From the NCBI GenBank assembly GCA_950295325.1, contig OX485806.1, forward strand, positions 30,876,001 to 30,940,000: 64,000 nucleotides of DNA. Reading direction: 5' to 3'. The notes beneath the pieces were generated by a model. That model searched no databases. It had not been told where the DNA came from and saw only the letters and a program-made list of their open reading frames with translations. Both the position numbers and the translations under genes were made by a program. This document shows, piece after piece, positions 1 to 11,385 of the stretch (position 1 is its first letter; every line of letters begins with the position of its first letter). The DNA comes from Polytrichum commune. Lineage: Eukaryota > Streptophyta > Polytrichopsida > Polytrichales > Polytrichaceae.

Positions 1-89
1 CATCTAGTGTACACCCTTCGCAAATAGTGTACGTGACATCAAATACCATAAATGGTGTAGCCTTTTAAACCTAATTCTTTTTCTTCTAA

Positions 90-600
90 ATTCGCAACTT
101 GAAAGCTCAGCCCGAATGCAAATCCCAATATACAACAAGCTTCACCGCTAAAGGCTCTCGGCTGTCATTTCTAATTAACGGCAAGAGAGGGACATAACGG
201 AACCCGTCTTCTTGGTCGTGTTCCATGGGACCGAGCATCACGCGAGCATGATTATCCTTGAATTCCGGGGCTCCCCATTTACGAGGAGCACTCAAGCTTA
301 TGTATTGTAAACGTTCAAAGAACATGATGTGATCGCAACCTCTTGCTTTGCAAAGAGACCATGATCGGCATGGGGCGACCATGGGCATGCGCAACCCCAT
401 TCGTTTTGTGGTTTGTGAGTTTGCAACTTGAAAGCGCAAGTGGAACGCGGATCCAAGCGCACAAGCTTCACCACGACTCATGAGGCTCTTGGCCAATGAG
501 CATGATGGTGTCTTGGAGCCTTATATGTATATATATATATTATTTGTCTCTCATTTCTAATTAGCGGCAAGAGGGGAGGGAGCTGTTGCGCCCGCCTTCC
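90..600. repeat. diverged direct duplication upstream of the DRB gene
   Basis: Two diverged copies of one segment lie at about 93-195 and 420-585. Shared blocks appear in the same order: GCAACTTGAAAGC, then ACAAGCTTCACC, then TCATTTCTAATTA followed by CGGCAAGAG. The second copy abuts the GC-rich leader of the downstream gene. No credible coding sequence is seen here. The long open frames on the minus strand between 107 and 1215 are low-complexity and look accidental. Confidence 0.6.
519..545 (+). promoter_or_regulatory. TATA-like AT tract, possible core promoter of the DRB gene
   Basis: An alternating TATATGTATATATATATA-type tract sits just before a sharp change from AT-rich to GC- and CT-rich sequence. 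The position suits a core promoter for the + strand gene whose coding part begins at 2294. There is no transcript evidence, and AT tracts are common in this window, so this is inference only. Confidence 0.3.
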
Positions 601-866
601 CAGGCGCAACCCCCTCCCTATCGCCCGGCCGGCCGTGCTCTCCCCCCCCCGGGCCCAAATCGCGGGCGCAACCCGGCCCACCTGCTCCCCCCCCTCCCGG
701 TCCCGTCCCGGGTCGTGGTGCTGGAGCGGCCCTGGGCGGGCGATGCTACCCCCTGCTACTAAACGCCGACCCGTCCCGGTGCGTCGCGACCCGTGCTGTC
801 TGCCCCCCGCCTCCTTTTGCTGAGGGAGCGGGGGTAGGCTTTCTTGTGTGTTTCGTGGGGCTCGCG

Positions 867-1060
867 CTCTCTCTCTCCTCTCTCTCCTCTCTCTCTCCGG
901 TCCGTCCGTCTTCTCTCTCTCTCTTCTCTCTCTTGTCTTTGCGCTCCCTCGCTCGCTCGCTCGCCCGCTGGTCCCTTGGCAGCAGAGCAGGCTGACCTGT
1001 GCCCTCAGCGGCCGCATCGCTATCTTCCCTCCCTCCTTCCTTCCTTCCTTCCCTCCGTCT
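867..1060. repeat. CT and CTTC microsatellite tracts in the DRB leader
   Basis: Long CT/CTC runs (about 867-935) are followed by GCTC repeats (about 948-965) and a CCTTCC tract (1027-1055). Pyrimidine-rich tracts like these are common in plant promoters and 5' leaders. The long open frames across this stretch are a by-product of simple sequence and are not called as genes. Confidence 0.7.
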
Positions 1061-1467
1061 CGCCTGCATGTCAAGCCCACCCTCGGCGTCCCGGCACAGC
1101 ACAGGGATGTCCGTCGCACGCTAGCGGGGCGCAGCGGAGCCGTAGGCAGATGCCATTCGCTCCACTTTAGGCAGCAAGGGCAACGCAAAGTAAGGGATAC
1201 GCACAAACGCCTCACAGCAGCGGCAGGGGTAGGGGAAGGGAAGTTAAGGGAAGTTAAGGGAAGGGAAGGGAAGCAGAGGTGGCGGAAGGGGGAAAGTGGG
1301 GAAGAGGAAGCACAAGGAGTTAAGAAGAAGTTAAGGAGGAAGTTGAGAGGGGAGAGGAGAGGAGGCAGGGGTGGTGGCAGTACATGGTGGTAGAGACGGG
1401 GTAGGTGCCTGCTTTATGTGGTGAAAGGCTGCACCTCGCTCAGGTGCCATCTCTCTCTACCCCAGAG

Positions 1468-2291
1468 GTGAGCGGAGTGAGTGACTGCTGCTGCGTTCGT
1501 TGGTTGTGTGTGTTCGGCCTTGTTCTCTTCCTCTTCCTCCTCCTCCTGCTGTTCCCCCTCCTGCTGCTACCACTACTACTACTCTGGTCCCCCCCCTGCC
1601 TCGCCCACGATCTTGTCGATGGTCAACACGAATCCGTCTCCTTCTGCCATACGTCCCGTGGGAGTCGGCGGAGCTGCTACGTCTTAGGTTCTTATGGCCG
1701 GAGGTGCGGTGCATTGGCCCTGGGCTGTTGTATTCTTCACCTTATGATTATTACTGTTACTACTGTCAAACCGTCGTTTGCCTGTTGCGATGATGATGCT
1801 CAATGGGAGGGAAGGGGGAGCTTCATAGGGTCAGGATGCGGTGGGGTTGCAACTGAGTGAGGGTTTTGACAGCTTATGATGATGATGATGATGATGATGA
1901 GGCTTGTGGTATGGCTATGGCTGGCTAGTGTTATTCAAGGTCGAGGTTGACGGAGAATGGGAGGAGTGGTTACTGCTTGGCTGGGGTATCTAGGGTAGGG
2001 CAGGATGATATGGGCATGTGGTGCCACCCATGTGAAGGACCTCATACATGGTGGGAGTTTGGGTAGTCTCTCTCGGTTGTTGGACGATGACTGTTGGGAA
2101 TGTTGCGATGGCTGAATCACATCCATTATGTGGAAGTGGCAACACCACCGTATGGGAATTATTAACAGGTGTATGTATGTCCTCGATGGTAGGTCATTTT
2201 GGGGAAGTATGTGGATGATTTAGGACTATCCAACGTCTCGAAGTTAGCTCACACCTGTTACCCTGTGCGATGATGCTTGTGCTTCTTACAG
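1468..2291 (+). other. candidate 5' UTR intron of the DRB gene
   Basis: A good donor (CAGAG followed by GTGAGC, GT at 1468-1469) lies in the leader. A good acceptor (CTTCTTACAG, AG at 2290-2291) lies two bases before the coding ATG. The acceptor is strongly suggested because homology of the protein begins exactly at that ATG. The donor is only the best-looking candidate and others are possible. The stretch contains a (GAT)n run and no coding signal. Confidence 0.45.
1877..1900. repeat. (GAT)n microsatellite
   Basis: About eight GAT units in a row, lying within the proposed 5' UTR intron of the DRB gene. Confidence 0.8.
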
Positions 2292-2293
2292 GT

Positions 2294-4098
2294 ATGTACA
2301 AGAACCAGCTTCAAGAGCTTGCTCAGAGGAGCTGTTTTAATCTGCCTGCATATGCATGCATCAGAGAGGGTCCCGACCATGCCCCTCGGTTCAAGGCCAC
2401 AGTGAACTTCAATGGAGAGCTTTTCGAAAGCCCTTCTTACTGCAGCACCTTGCGTCAAGCAGAACATGCTGCAGCGGAAGTGGCTCTCAACACTCTCTCA
2501 CGGCGAGGCCCTTCGCAGTCACTTGCAGCACGCATCCTTGTGAGTTATACAGACTTTTCTCTCGTTGTTGATGGTTAAGGCCATTGTCATCATACCTTTG
2601 TCATATCTGCAGATGGGTTGTCTTCAATGAAGAGGGCCGTCATTAGAGCTTTTCTCAGAATGTGAGGTGGAATGCAGGATGAAACAGGTGTTTGCAAGAA
2701 CTTGCTGCAAGAGACCGCTCAAAGAGCAGGTGTCTCGTTACCTGTGTACACAACCACTCGGTCCGGACCTGGGCATTTACCCGTCTTCACATGTGCAGTT
2801 GAGGTAGCTACCATGACTTTCGCTGGAGAGGCTGCAAAAACCAAGAAACAAGCTGAGAAGAATGCAGCCATGGCTGCGTGGTCTCAACTCAAGAAATGTA
2901 AGTGCTCGCTTCTCCATTCTCTCACTCTGTTGTCTGCAGACCAACGCATAGAAGCGGTACTTTAGCTGTATCTCTGGGCCTATTGTTCTCATGCCTTAGC
3001 TCTCAAAGCTAGCACCAGTGCGAGAAAGGTTGTGGTTTTGCCTTGTCAGGACCTAGCAGCTGTACATTTTACTCCTTAGGCAGGGTAGAGGAGGTGGGTG
3101 GCACATAATTCTGAGAACAGCAACCCCGACAAGTTTTTTTTTTGCCGTTCAATTTGTTGATCTTGTCTTTTAAAAGCCTGATCCTCACTTGGCTTATTGA
3201 GTTACATCTCTGAAGCTGATTGTGACATCTACACATGTTGGTTTCAGGGGCAAATCAAGGCAGACAATCATCAGTTGTTCCCGTGGAGACAGAGGTAACA
3301 GATGAACAGGAGCAGAATATAATTGCCCGTGCATTGGCATTGCATTCCGGTAAAGAGACACAACAGTTGCCACAACCATCTCCAGCTCCTGCTACAAATG
3401 TTTTACCGGTGAGAATGAGGTCTGTTCCTGCGAGGGAAGTAGTATTGCAGATGGGGTCGACGACCATGAGTCAAAATCATGCAGGGCCTTGGGCAACTGA
3501 TCTTTCGTCTGACCAGCGTCATCTTCGTAGTCAGCCACACTCTAGTGGGGCTCCTGTCTCAGCTCCAGGTTACCGCAGTCCTTCACGAGCAGGCCCTCCT
3601 GTTGTTCTAAGAGATGTTTCTGGTGTTTCTGGGCTGTCTCGAGATGCCCTAGCAAAGAGCAGAGCTATCGCAGGTGGTTTGGGTGGCAGTTTTGGTGGTA
3701 GACCCACACATGTGCATGTACGACCAGTCCAGGTTCGTAGGGATAGGCATGAGGTGCTATCATTTGAGGCTCATCAGCGAGATGAGGACGAATGGCTGCG
3801 CGGGGAGAGCTCAAAGTCTAGCAGAGACACGGATGGAAGGAGTGACCCCAGTGAAGGGTCTTCAGTGGTACATGGATCATACAATCCTATGTTGTGGTCA
3901 GGTTCTGGGAGTTTGTGGGGTAGCATGCATCCTCCTACAATGTCAAGGGCGCCAGGTGGGGCAGCTATGCCAGTGAGACTACGCCCAGCAGTGATGGTGT
4001 GTGCGACTCCTCCGCCACGCCGTCGGGAACCAGCAGATGATGCAGAGAATGAGGGGGAAGCAGCCACTCGCAAAGTGCTTAGCCAGCTGAGCCTCTGA
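2294..4098 (+). CDS. double-stranded RNA-binding protein, DRB2/3/5-like (three coding exons)
   Basis: Proposed coding exons are 2294-2539, 2678-2897 and 3248-4098, giving 438 residues. Splice sites are canonical: GTGAGT at 2540, AG at 2676-2677, GTAAGT at 2898, AG at 3246-3247, with phases 0 and 1. The product has two tandem double-stranded RNA-binding motifs. Motif 1 (residues 1-70) starts MYKNQLQELAQRS and includes REGPDHAPRFKATV and the helix RQAEHAAAEVAL. Motif 2 (83-153) starts DETGVCKNLLQETAQRAG and ends with KTKKQAEKNAAMAAW. This order, and the start directly at MYKNQ, is typical of plant DRB2/3/5-type proteins, which bind dsRNA and help Dicer-like enzymes in small-RNA production. The last exon encodes a long, probably disordered tail with an acidic EDEWLRGE patch and a PVRLRPAVMVCATPPPRR block; a similar basic/proline block occurs near the C-terminus of relatives (from memory). 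Assignment to the family is firm; the exact paralogue is not fixed. Confidence 0.93.
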
Positions 4099-5200
4099 AT
4101 TGACCCAGTGGGGTGTGGGGAAATCAGTACGAAGTAGGTGTGTGGGTTTAAGTTAACCTGACGTGCCATCTCCCTGGATGGATGATCCATCTGTGTGGAT
4201 ATTGCATCCTTTGAGATGGGATCGCCTGTAGGCATACATACATATTTATATATAGATAGATACTTATATAAATATATGATGTATGATGATGTAGAGGGGC
4301 CTGTTTCGACCCATGGGACTGGTGATATGCAGGCTGGGGGTTGTTTCCATGATATAGAGTCCCATGGGATGGGGTTATAGGCCTCCAGGATTTTACAGTC
4401 TGCTATTCTCTATCTGGGCCATCTGTTGAAGTGATGATTTATCTGCAGCAGGTTTGTTTGTGAAATAAGGTTGTTCATCTATGGTTTGCAGACCTTGATA
4501 GGGCTTCTGCCATAGATGCGTTCTTCTACAGGAGGAAGCTAAATTGATATCAAGTCTGACCTCTCAAGTTTATGCTTGAGTGAGGATATCATCAGACAAT
4601 TTTTTGATTAGCTCTGCCTCGAGTTCTCCTTGCCAACACCATGGCATCGTTTTCCCATTGTTGAGAAACTCATTATGCAGAGTTTGCTGTATGATGTATT
4701 CCACAAAGCGAGTTTGTTCTTCTATCTCATGCCTGTGCTGCTTGCAATCATTTTGTAGTAGTGGTATGGCCAAGTTTTCCGTCCTCATCATAGGTGTAGT
4801 AGTGACATACTTGGGGTGCTTACAGAAGAGGGTTGTAACTTTAACTTTTAAGGTAGAATAGCTGTGGACCATGTTAGCTTGCATTGGACTTGCTATCGAG
4901 GATGAGATGTGCTTTAAGCTTATGTTATCATGTGGGAAGACCACTAATCAGATGCGATTATTACTGAAAATGGCTTCAGCTCTCTTGCTTCCACAGGACC
5001 TACTTCCAATTGTCATGTCGAGTTGTGTATTGTCCAACAGTTTTGCAATTAGTTGGTGTAAATGTGGTTGTTTAATGTGGCCAAGGACTATCTTATTGCA
5101 CTAGTGGCTCAGTAGCTCTGGATTTTTGGCTGTATAAATTGGCTAATGGTTTTGGTATATACAGAGTGTAAAGATTTGGGAGGTTTGAAGGTAGTGCATT
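4099..5200 (+). other. 3' flank of the DRB gene, likely including its 3' UTR
   Basis: After the TGA at 4096-4098 the sequence is non-repetitive and T/G-rich, with a TATATA/GATA tract at about 4230-4285. No clear polyadenylation signal could be chosen. The stretch is not obviously transposon-derived, which fits a transcribed 3' UTR of uncertain length. The antisense coding-like stretch at 4570-4770 is described separately. Confidence 0.4.
4570..4770 (-). other. antisense coding-like stretch, possible terminal exon or gene fragment
   Basis: On the minus strand an open frame ends with a stop at 4570-4572. Its last ~60 residues look protein-like: a charged, amphipathic run including QHRHEIEEQTRFVEYIIQQ, then GKTMPWCWQGELEAELIKK, ending SDDILTQA. 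The upstream part of the same frame (4770-4944) is poorer in quality, so a splice acceptor near 4760 is conceivable. I do not recognise the family. It would be convergent with, and overlap, the 3' region of the DRB gene. It could be the last exon of a minus-strand gene, a gene fragment or chance. Confidence 0.25.
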
Positions 5201-7305
5201 CCCATTGAAGATTAATAATGCAAGTTTGGCACCTGTAGGTTATTAATAACTGAAGACTAGCTCGAATGAGTACCTACATTCTAGAACACCCAAGTCTTCT
5301 ACATCTATGACAGTAATTTCGAAGGAGAAGTACATACATACACACACACTCACACACTCTCACATAAACACACACAAATGCATTGAATCCCATAGAATTA
5401 CGATTATAGGTAGAGTAGTATGAAGACATGGTGGTGGGGCTATTGATGGTGCCTTCAATGATACCGTCAAATTGACGCCCTCCACTTGCTGCTGGAAATT
5501 TATTGCTACTGAGGTTAATTGATGGCTTTGCCAACCTGTGCACTGACTTATTAATTACATCTACCAACAAGGGTTTGGCTCATGCTAGTAATGTCACGCA
5601 GTTTTTGTAACATGCCTGCCAACATGACCATTGAAATTTATCTTAAAGGGTGTGAACTTTGATACTGTAATGCCACTCCACTGGGTAATTAGTCTCTATT
5701 ATTAGCATTCATCTTGTTGGGATTGCGTTCTAGGTGATAAATTCTAGGTAAATGTCCAATCAGGTAAACAAGGGATTCTTAACTGCTGCCACTCCAACTC
5801 CAAGTTACACCTTAATAGCCAATTGCAGATATGTGACAACACTAAGATTACTAGAAGATGCCCTAGGGCTTTGTCCACGTCTACGCAAGAACAACACAAA
5901 TCTATCAATGACTACCATTGTGGTAGATTTGTAGATTTTTCAACGAAGTAGGACGTTTTCAAAAGATTGTGAAGGATGCATATTCTTTTATTGTTGTGGC
6001 ATGTCCGCATAGTATTTGGTAAGAGGTGTTGTAGTGCATAACTTTTAGACAATAATGTAAATTTTTGATAGCCAAATGCAGATAAATATGTGACAAAACT
6101 AAGATACCAAGGGTTTCCTTGACAAGACCAAGAGCCCTCTACAATACATCATTTGTCTTCAATAGTGTGGACAATTCTAATTCTAATTCTAAAAAAAGAA
6201 TGTCAAAATTGATGTGGATCACAATGATTATAGATTCACCATTTTCTTAGAAAGAAGCGGTTTGTAAATGACAAAAGACTTTTAGGTCTTCAAAATTAGG
6301 TGTGTCGTGAATGCAAATAATTCTTCTTAATGTGTCGTGTGGCATCATTGTTGTTGCTATATTGCATCGGAGCTCCATCACTAAACCACTTGGGGTGAGT
6401 TTTTATTGTGTTCAAATTAAAGAATATAATGAAGGCAAACAATGCACACATATCGTCCATGTCTCGTCTCATGTGGCATCACCTTTGTAATTGACATGCA
6501 TCACACCATGCATAACATTATTCAACAATATGTGGTGTTGCACCCCTGGCACCATGAATTTTGCAGGAATTATCCCCCTCTTTAAGGTGGGCCCACCCTT
6601 GCAAAATTTACTCAACGTGAGCATCGTTCACTCTACAATGGTGTACAAACATGGTGGACTGATGTTGGTTGAAATATATTTTATGTTTGGTATTGGGTGA
6701 TTTGCTAGCATTCATGTGTATTGCATGGGGCCCAACACTGGTAGTGCGTGGCAATGTTGATATTGACAAAATATGGTTCGCTTGCTTTGTGCACATCCAC
6801 CGACGATTCATATAGGTTTCATGGATAAGAAGTGGACCATGTAATATTGGCTTACTAATGTGATGTGCCACGTGTCATAATTCCACATTCATCAAAGTAT
6901 GCAAAATGCCAAGACATGTGACAAATCATACCACTTGTGTATTTTGTATGGCGTTGATATATGTGCTCCACTCTAATTAGAAGGCATTCAAAAAATTTGT
7001 GTGGTCCACTCTATCTCATCATCCACAATATTATGAAGTCTACATCATTGGAAATAAAATTTGGTAGGTCCCAACCCAAAGCCACATAACCATCTCATCA
7101 GTTCTTTTTGGTTTTCTTTTGTTTTTCTATATCTATGTCAATTGCACCAATTATACTTATTATTGTGGGCTAAAATATGCATGGGTAGAAATTAACGTGG
7201 CTCACTATATATTATTTGTGGGTTCAAAATTAAGGTGGATTCTTAATTAATATAATAGACTAGGATTAAAGTATATTTGGGTTTATGCATGAATTCTAGA
7301 CGACT
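5200..7305. other. AT-rich spacer without recognised genes
   Basis: This stretch holds a (CA)n tract at about 5335-5370. It also has a short imperfect direct repeat (about 5810-5850 and 6065-6105, sharing ATAGCCAA...TGCAGATA and TATGTGACAA) and a small hairpin at about 5898-5933 (ACAAATCTA / TAGATTTGT). Open frames are short and unconvincing. Nothing else could be supported. Confidence 0.5.
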
Positions 7306-7307
7306 CC

Positions 7308-7500
7308 AACCGTCAATATGACGTACACTAGATCACAAAACTACACAAATATGATGGTTGGCGACCATGAAATACAGACATTCGAAGTTGAAGTTGTGAT
7401 GTTGTTGCTTTTTTTTGTTGTCGTTTGATGTTTTTGTCCCCACAAGTGCACATCCCTTATTGTTCTTGGACAAGTGGGTTGTCCAACTCTATTTATTAAA
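7308..7500 (+). repeat. dispersed repeat family A, copy 1
   Basis: The segment shares ordered blocks with about 30015-30210 on the same strand and about 31880-31998 in opposite orientation. Common blocks are TTGTTGTCGTTTGATGTTTT, TGT(C/A)CCCACAA and GGACAAGTGG. The copies have diverged by substitutions and small indels. It is probably a fragment of an old interspersed element whose class I cannot tell. Confidence 0.65.
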
Positions 7501-7535
7501 TGTTAGTTAACATTCTAATTTAAACCATAAAAGAG

Positions 7536-7640
7536 GCATTGTTAAATCAGCCACATAGTTTGGTAAAACGATCACAAAGACGCAATCATGTGACCACACG
7601 ACACATCGTTTTAACCAATGTGTGGTTGATTCAACAATCC
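7536..7640. mobile_element. short MITE-like inverted-repeat element, family B copy 1
   Basis: The ends are near-complementary arms of about 37 bp. The left arm begins GCATTGTTAAATCAGCCACA; the right arm, read in reverse, begins GGATTGTTGAATCAACCACA. Both continue with a G/T-rich run and AAAACGAT. The element is only ~105 bp, so it is nearly all stem. The same terminal sequence recurs at 41309 and 42652. No transposase is present, so it is non-autonomous. Confidence 0.65.
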
Positions 7641-7983
7641 ATAATCTTGACACTGTGATCATATTTTAAGCTTGTTATATTGATATTACATCATTTCAAC
7701 CCATAATAATTCATGTTCTTGTAAACTACATTGATTTTCATATTCCTAGTTTTGAACATAGAATAATTTGGGATAAAAAATGGCGTTTGTCATAAAAAAA
7801 TTACATTGACCAGAGTTATCATGGTACGACACAATTATAGTGGGCCACCTTAATAGGTGTAAAAAGTGTAGATACGTGTGCATACATGTGTGATAATTGT
7901 GTACATATTCAATACTGTGGGTTTCAACGAACATGACAACCATAATCTCACATAAAACCACCACAATAGTCATTTCCATGTCA

Positions 7984-8092
7984 AACACATAACATTGTTC
8001 AGATCCATGACAATGTTATGTGGGACTCACCATATTTTATGTAGTATTCCCAGACATTCCCCACATTCAAACTGAATGTGCAATGTGTTAAT
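7984..8092. repeat. dispersed repeat with internal hairpin, copy 1
   Basis: A perfect 12-bp hairpin (ACATAACATTGT at 7987-7998 pairs with 8010-8021) is followed by GGGACTCACCATATTTTATG and, further on, GAATGTGCAA. The same order recurs at about 60157-60255, and a third related hairpin lies at about 60287-60320. This indicates an interspersed palindromic element. Confidence 0.55.
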
Positions 8093-10470
8093 ATTGAGGT
8101 ATAGGATTCTAGTATAGATACCTCCAACTCCATGTTCAATGGAACCGAGAATTATATCGTTTGATTAACAAAAACAAACATGAAAATGATCATATCAAGG
8201 TTTTATTTATTATGATCATTATAATAACTTAACATTTATTCCTTTATTTAGGGTCGTTCTAGCAACCACACCAAACCACATACCCACTCAAATATAACAT
8301 AGGTGTGGGATTGAGATAGGTTACCGAATTAAGCACATCTACCTCAGCTCAAAATGAGGTCCTTGTAATTATTGGCCATGAAAATAACAAGATTTATAGC
8401 ACAGACACTGATATTCAATACATCCTTAATAAATGGCATTTACATGATGCATGATCTTACGTGATCCTCACAAAATGGACACATACTTAAGTCATAATAC
8501 TCTTATTCTTTATGTGCAATCTTCAAGCTCAGAAGACAATCATACTGTATGTTGTGTAAGATTTGGTGGAAATTAATTAGTGTCCATTAAGGACGGATGA
8601 GAAACCTCGGATTGGACTTCATAATGTTGAAAGCCTGAGCCCGAAGGGTGCACTCATTAAGGAAGGTGTAGGTGGGTGTTAAAATGGTTACTTTGTTTCC
8701 GACTTAGCCCACTTCTCCTTCGAGCATATATATGAAACACGTGATTAGAACGAGTTGGTTACCGAATCCAAATCGAGGGCTATAGCCACTTTCCTCGTCC
8801 TTTTCGGAGCTCGTACGGACAGATGGGTTTATTCATTATCAAAGTGGATATTTTCTTCTTGGGGTCACTTAGGTCCCACCCAGTTATGTTGACTACTGAG
8901 CCTAGGATGGTTGTCATATTTTGAGGCATGCAGTCCAGTCTCTTTCAAATACATGGCTTTATGGTTTCCATTCTTGGAACTACACTTAACCAAATATCAC
9001 TCAAACATAGGTTTTGAATTGAGATAAAGAATGGTTAGGCGTGTCTAATTTAGGTTTTGTCACTGGAGTTTGTGGGCCATGGTGTAGGCACTTCCAACTT
9101 CATGTACAATTTAGATTGTTGGGTAGATTGGGAATCGTCTCACCTAGGTGGTGATTGTGAATCACACAATTTGTTCTTTCAAGTATCACGATCAAAGTTG
9201 AGCGGTTCTAAATATAAGATGTCAAAGTGAATATTCTAATTATCGTAAAGTGACCACGGAGGCCATCCTACTTTTGTTATCAATCAAAGGCACATGGTCC
9301 AAGTTTAGTATGACGCATGTCTTCTTGAGTCTATTCTCAACTAGAAACCTTGTCATTAACCACTCACATAGGGCCCACACTTGGAATGGTCCACGTGGTC
9401 ACTTAAAAGAGAAAGGGAAACTTCACCTTGGACCTCTTATAAATTGTGCATCTCAAGTTCTCAACTCCAATTCTGAAGCTTGAAATGATTCGCCATTGGT
9501 AACCGGCTAAGACAATTAATGATCCTATCCAAGAGCTAGTAGAGTTTATTTTTATTTTTATTTTTTAAAATGGAATTGGAAGTGCCCACAATAGGACAAT
9601 GTGCCTTAACTTATGAACAATTTTATTCTGGAGATGTGAACGCATGTATGTTTGTATATCTATATGATCAAACGTTGTGGCCATGAGGCAAACATAGGGT
9701 TAATACCTACATTCATAGGTGGGCCATTGTGAGAGGGGTTTCTTCTAGAAATTAATATCAGAGTAGAAATATCATTGGAAAGAAAAAGGAAATTTATGGC
9801 AAACTTTTGAAGGTCCTCTTGAAAGTTTGGCAAAGAGGCCATGTTAATATAATTGTATATATGCCAATGTCCAATGCCTTCCCTTCACTTCATCAGAATT
9901 TAGGGTTTCAACACCACTTGAACACCCCTTAAACATTATAGAAACGTCAACTATTGGGGAAAACTCCCTACCAAAACATGAGCTTTTGAGCGACCTCATG
10001 GATAACTCTACTGGCTTGTTGTTCATTCCCTCAAAGTATGCCATCATTGTTGATTTCTTTACAATTGATATCGACTTCTCAAATTTTGTTGGAATAATGA
10101 TATTTTTCTTCCCATGCCTTCATTACACAGTTGGGTTCCACGTGCAAATGGCCAATCAAAACAAATGTTGATGGCGTTGAACTCAAATGCCCTTGACATC
10201 AAAGATGATATGAAAATTCCAAATTTCATTGGAATGCATCCTGGAACAACAAATGGTTAGAATCCCAATGCAAAGAAAAGAAAGACCTCTACAAAGTTCA
10301 AAATGAATACTAATGATTTGATTCTAAGGATATTAAACATGCAACTCATCACTTGAGATCAATAGAAAGTCAATGCTCAACACTATGTGCATTAGGGTAG
10401 GATATGCGACCACTTTGGATAAGCAACCTTGACTTTCATCATACGTAAATTATACGATGTCCGAATTTCA
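8093..10470. other. AT-rich spacer without recognised genes
   Basis: All frames are broken at short intervals. Weak internal similarities exist (for example the CCTCCAACTCCATG block near 8110 and CTTCCAACTTCATG near 9095), suggesting worn interspersed repeats. Open frames such as those at 9250-9483 and 9844-10047 show no recognisable domain and are not called. Confidence 0.5.
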
Positions 10471-10472
10471 TG

Positions 10473-11385
10473 AACTCAACTGCATTGACATTCTTAATAA
10501 CTTGCTAGTTTGTTTTTTTTATCATTATGTGTTAGCACATTAAGGGTCTCAAGTGCTCCTAGTGTCCATTGGAGTCACTTCCACCTTAACTTCAAACTTG
10601 GAAACATATTTAGAAATGTCAAATCCCTACTAAGTCCTTTTATACTCCACACAAAGTTTTGTATGCCATTGCAACCCATCCTAAGAAACACAATATGCTA
10701 GAAGCGACCAATTATGTCCGAGATGTGATTTCAATTCTTACTTTTCGCTCCAAAGTGGGCTATTATGCAACTTGACCATGACAATTAATGATATCACTCT
10801 AAGGATACTACAAAATCGAAACTCATTAATTAGTTGAGGTGAGAGGGAGTTGTTGCATATGAGTGTACCTCTCACTTATGCAACAAAATGCCAATAAACA
10901 TGTTGCATATTGAAAGTTAAAGTTTTAAGATAATTTGACAAAGACTCCAAATTAGTCTAATGGGTCAAATATGAAATAAGTCAATTACAAACCTATAGAG
11001 ACATATTTTAAAACCAAAAGCAATCAACGATTGCTTTGTGCACCAACTCTCCCTCGGCTTGGTCGAGAGGGACAACCAAATAATTTGTATCTTTGAATGA
11101 AAGGGGGAAATGGGGGGGGGGGGGGGGGGGAGAAGGGGGAGTACATTTGCTTGTCAAAGTTTTTCAGTTGATGGTAAGGAAAAACTAACTTCATTTATCG
11201 CTTATGAAGCTCAAGATGTTAAAATTTCATGAACTCAATTGCATTCACCTTATGAATCAACTAATTTTTTCAAGCATGTCCGGGCTTCAAAGTGCTCAAA
11301 GTGTCCATTGTGGGCACTTCTCCCATACTTTTCACATGAATTTGTATGAAAGCCTCGATGTCTTAAATCACCCCTCAAATATGAA
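10473..11385 (+). repeat. pair of diverged direct repeats about 755 bp apart
   Basis: Copies lie at about 10473-10640 and 11228-11385. Both start with ATGAACTCAA(C/T)TGCATT and share AGTGCTC, AGTGTCCATTG and a CACTTC(C/T) block in order, with matching spacing. Between them is a G19 homopolymer at 11112-11130. Neither copy keeps an open frame of note. They are probably remnants of a duplicated or nested element. Confidence 0.55.
11112..11130. repeat. G19 homopolymer
   Basis: Nineteen consecutive G residues are visible, flanked by further G-rich sequence (AAGGGGGAAAT before and AGAAGGGGGAG after). It is one of at least ten long G or C runs in the window. Confidence 0.9.

Noticed and set aside
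107-1393. Minus- and plus-strand open frames over the first 1.4 kb
   Set aside because: Low-complexity Arg/Glu or Ser/Leu products generated by CT/GA tracts in a GC-rich leader; no family resemblance.
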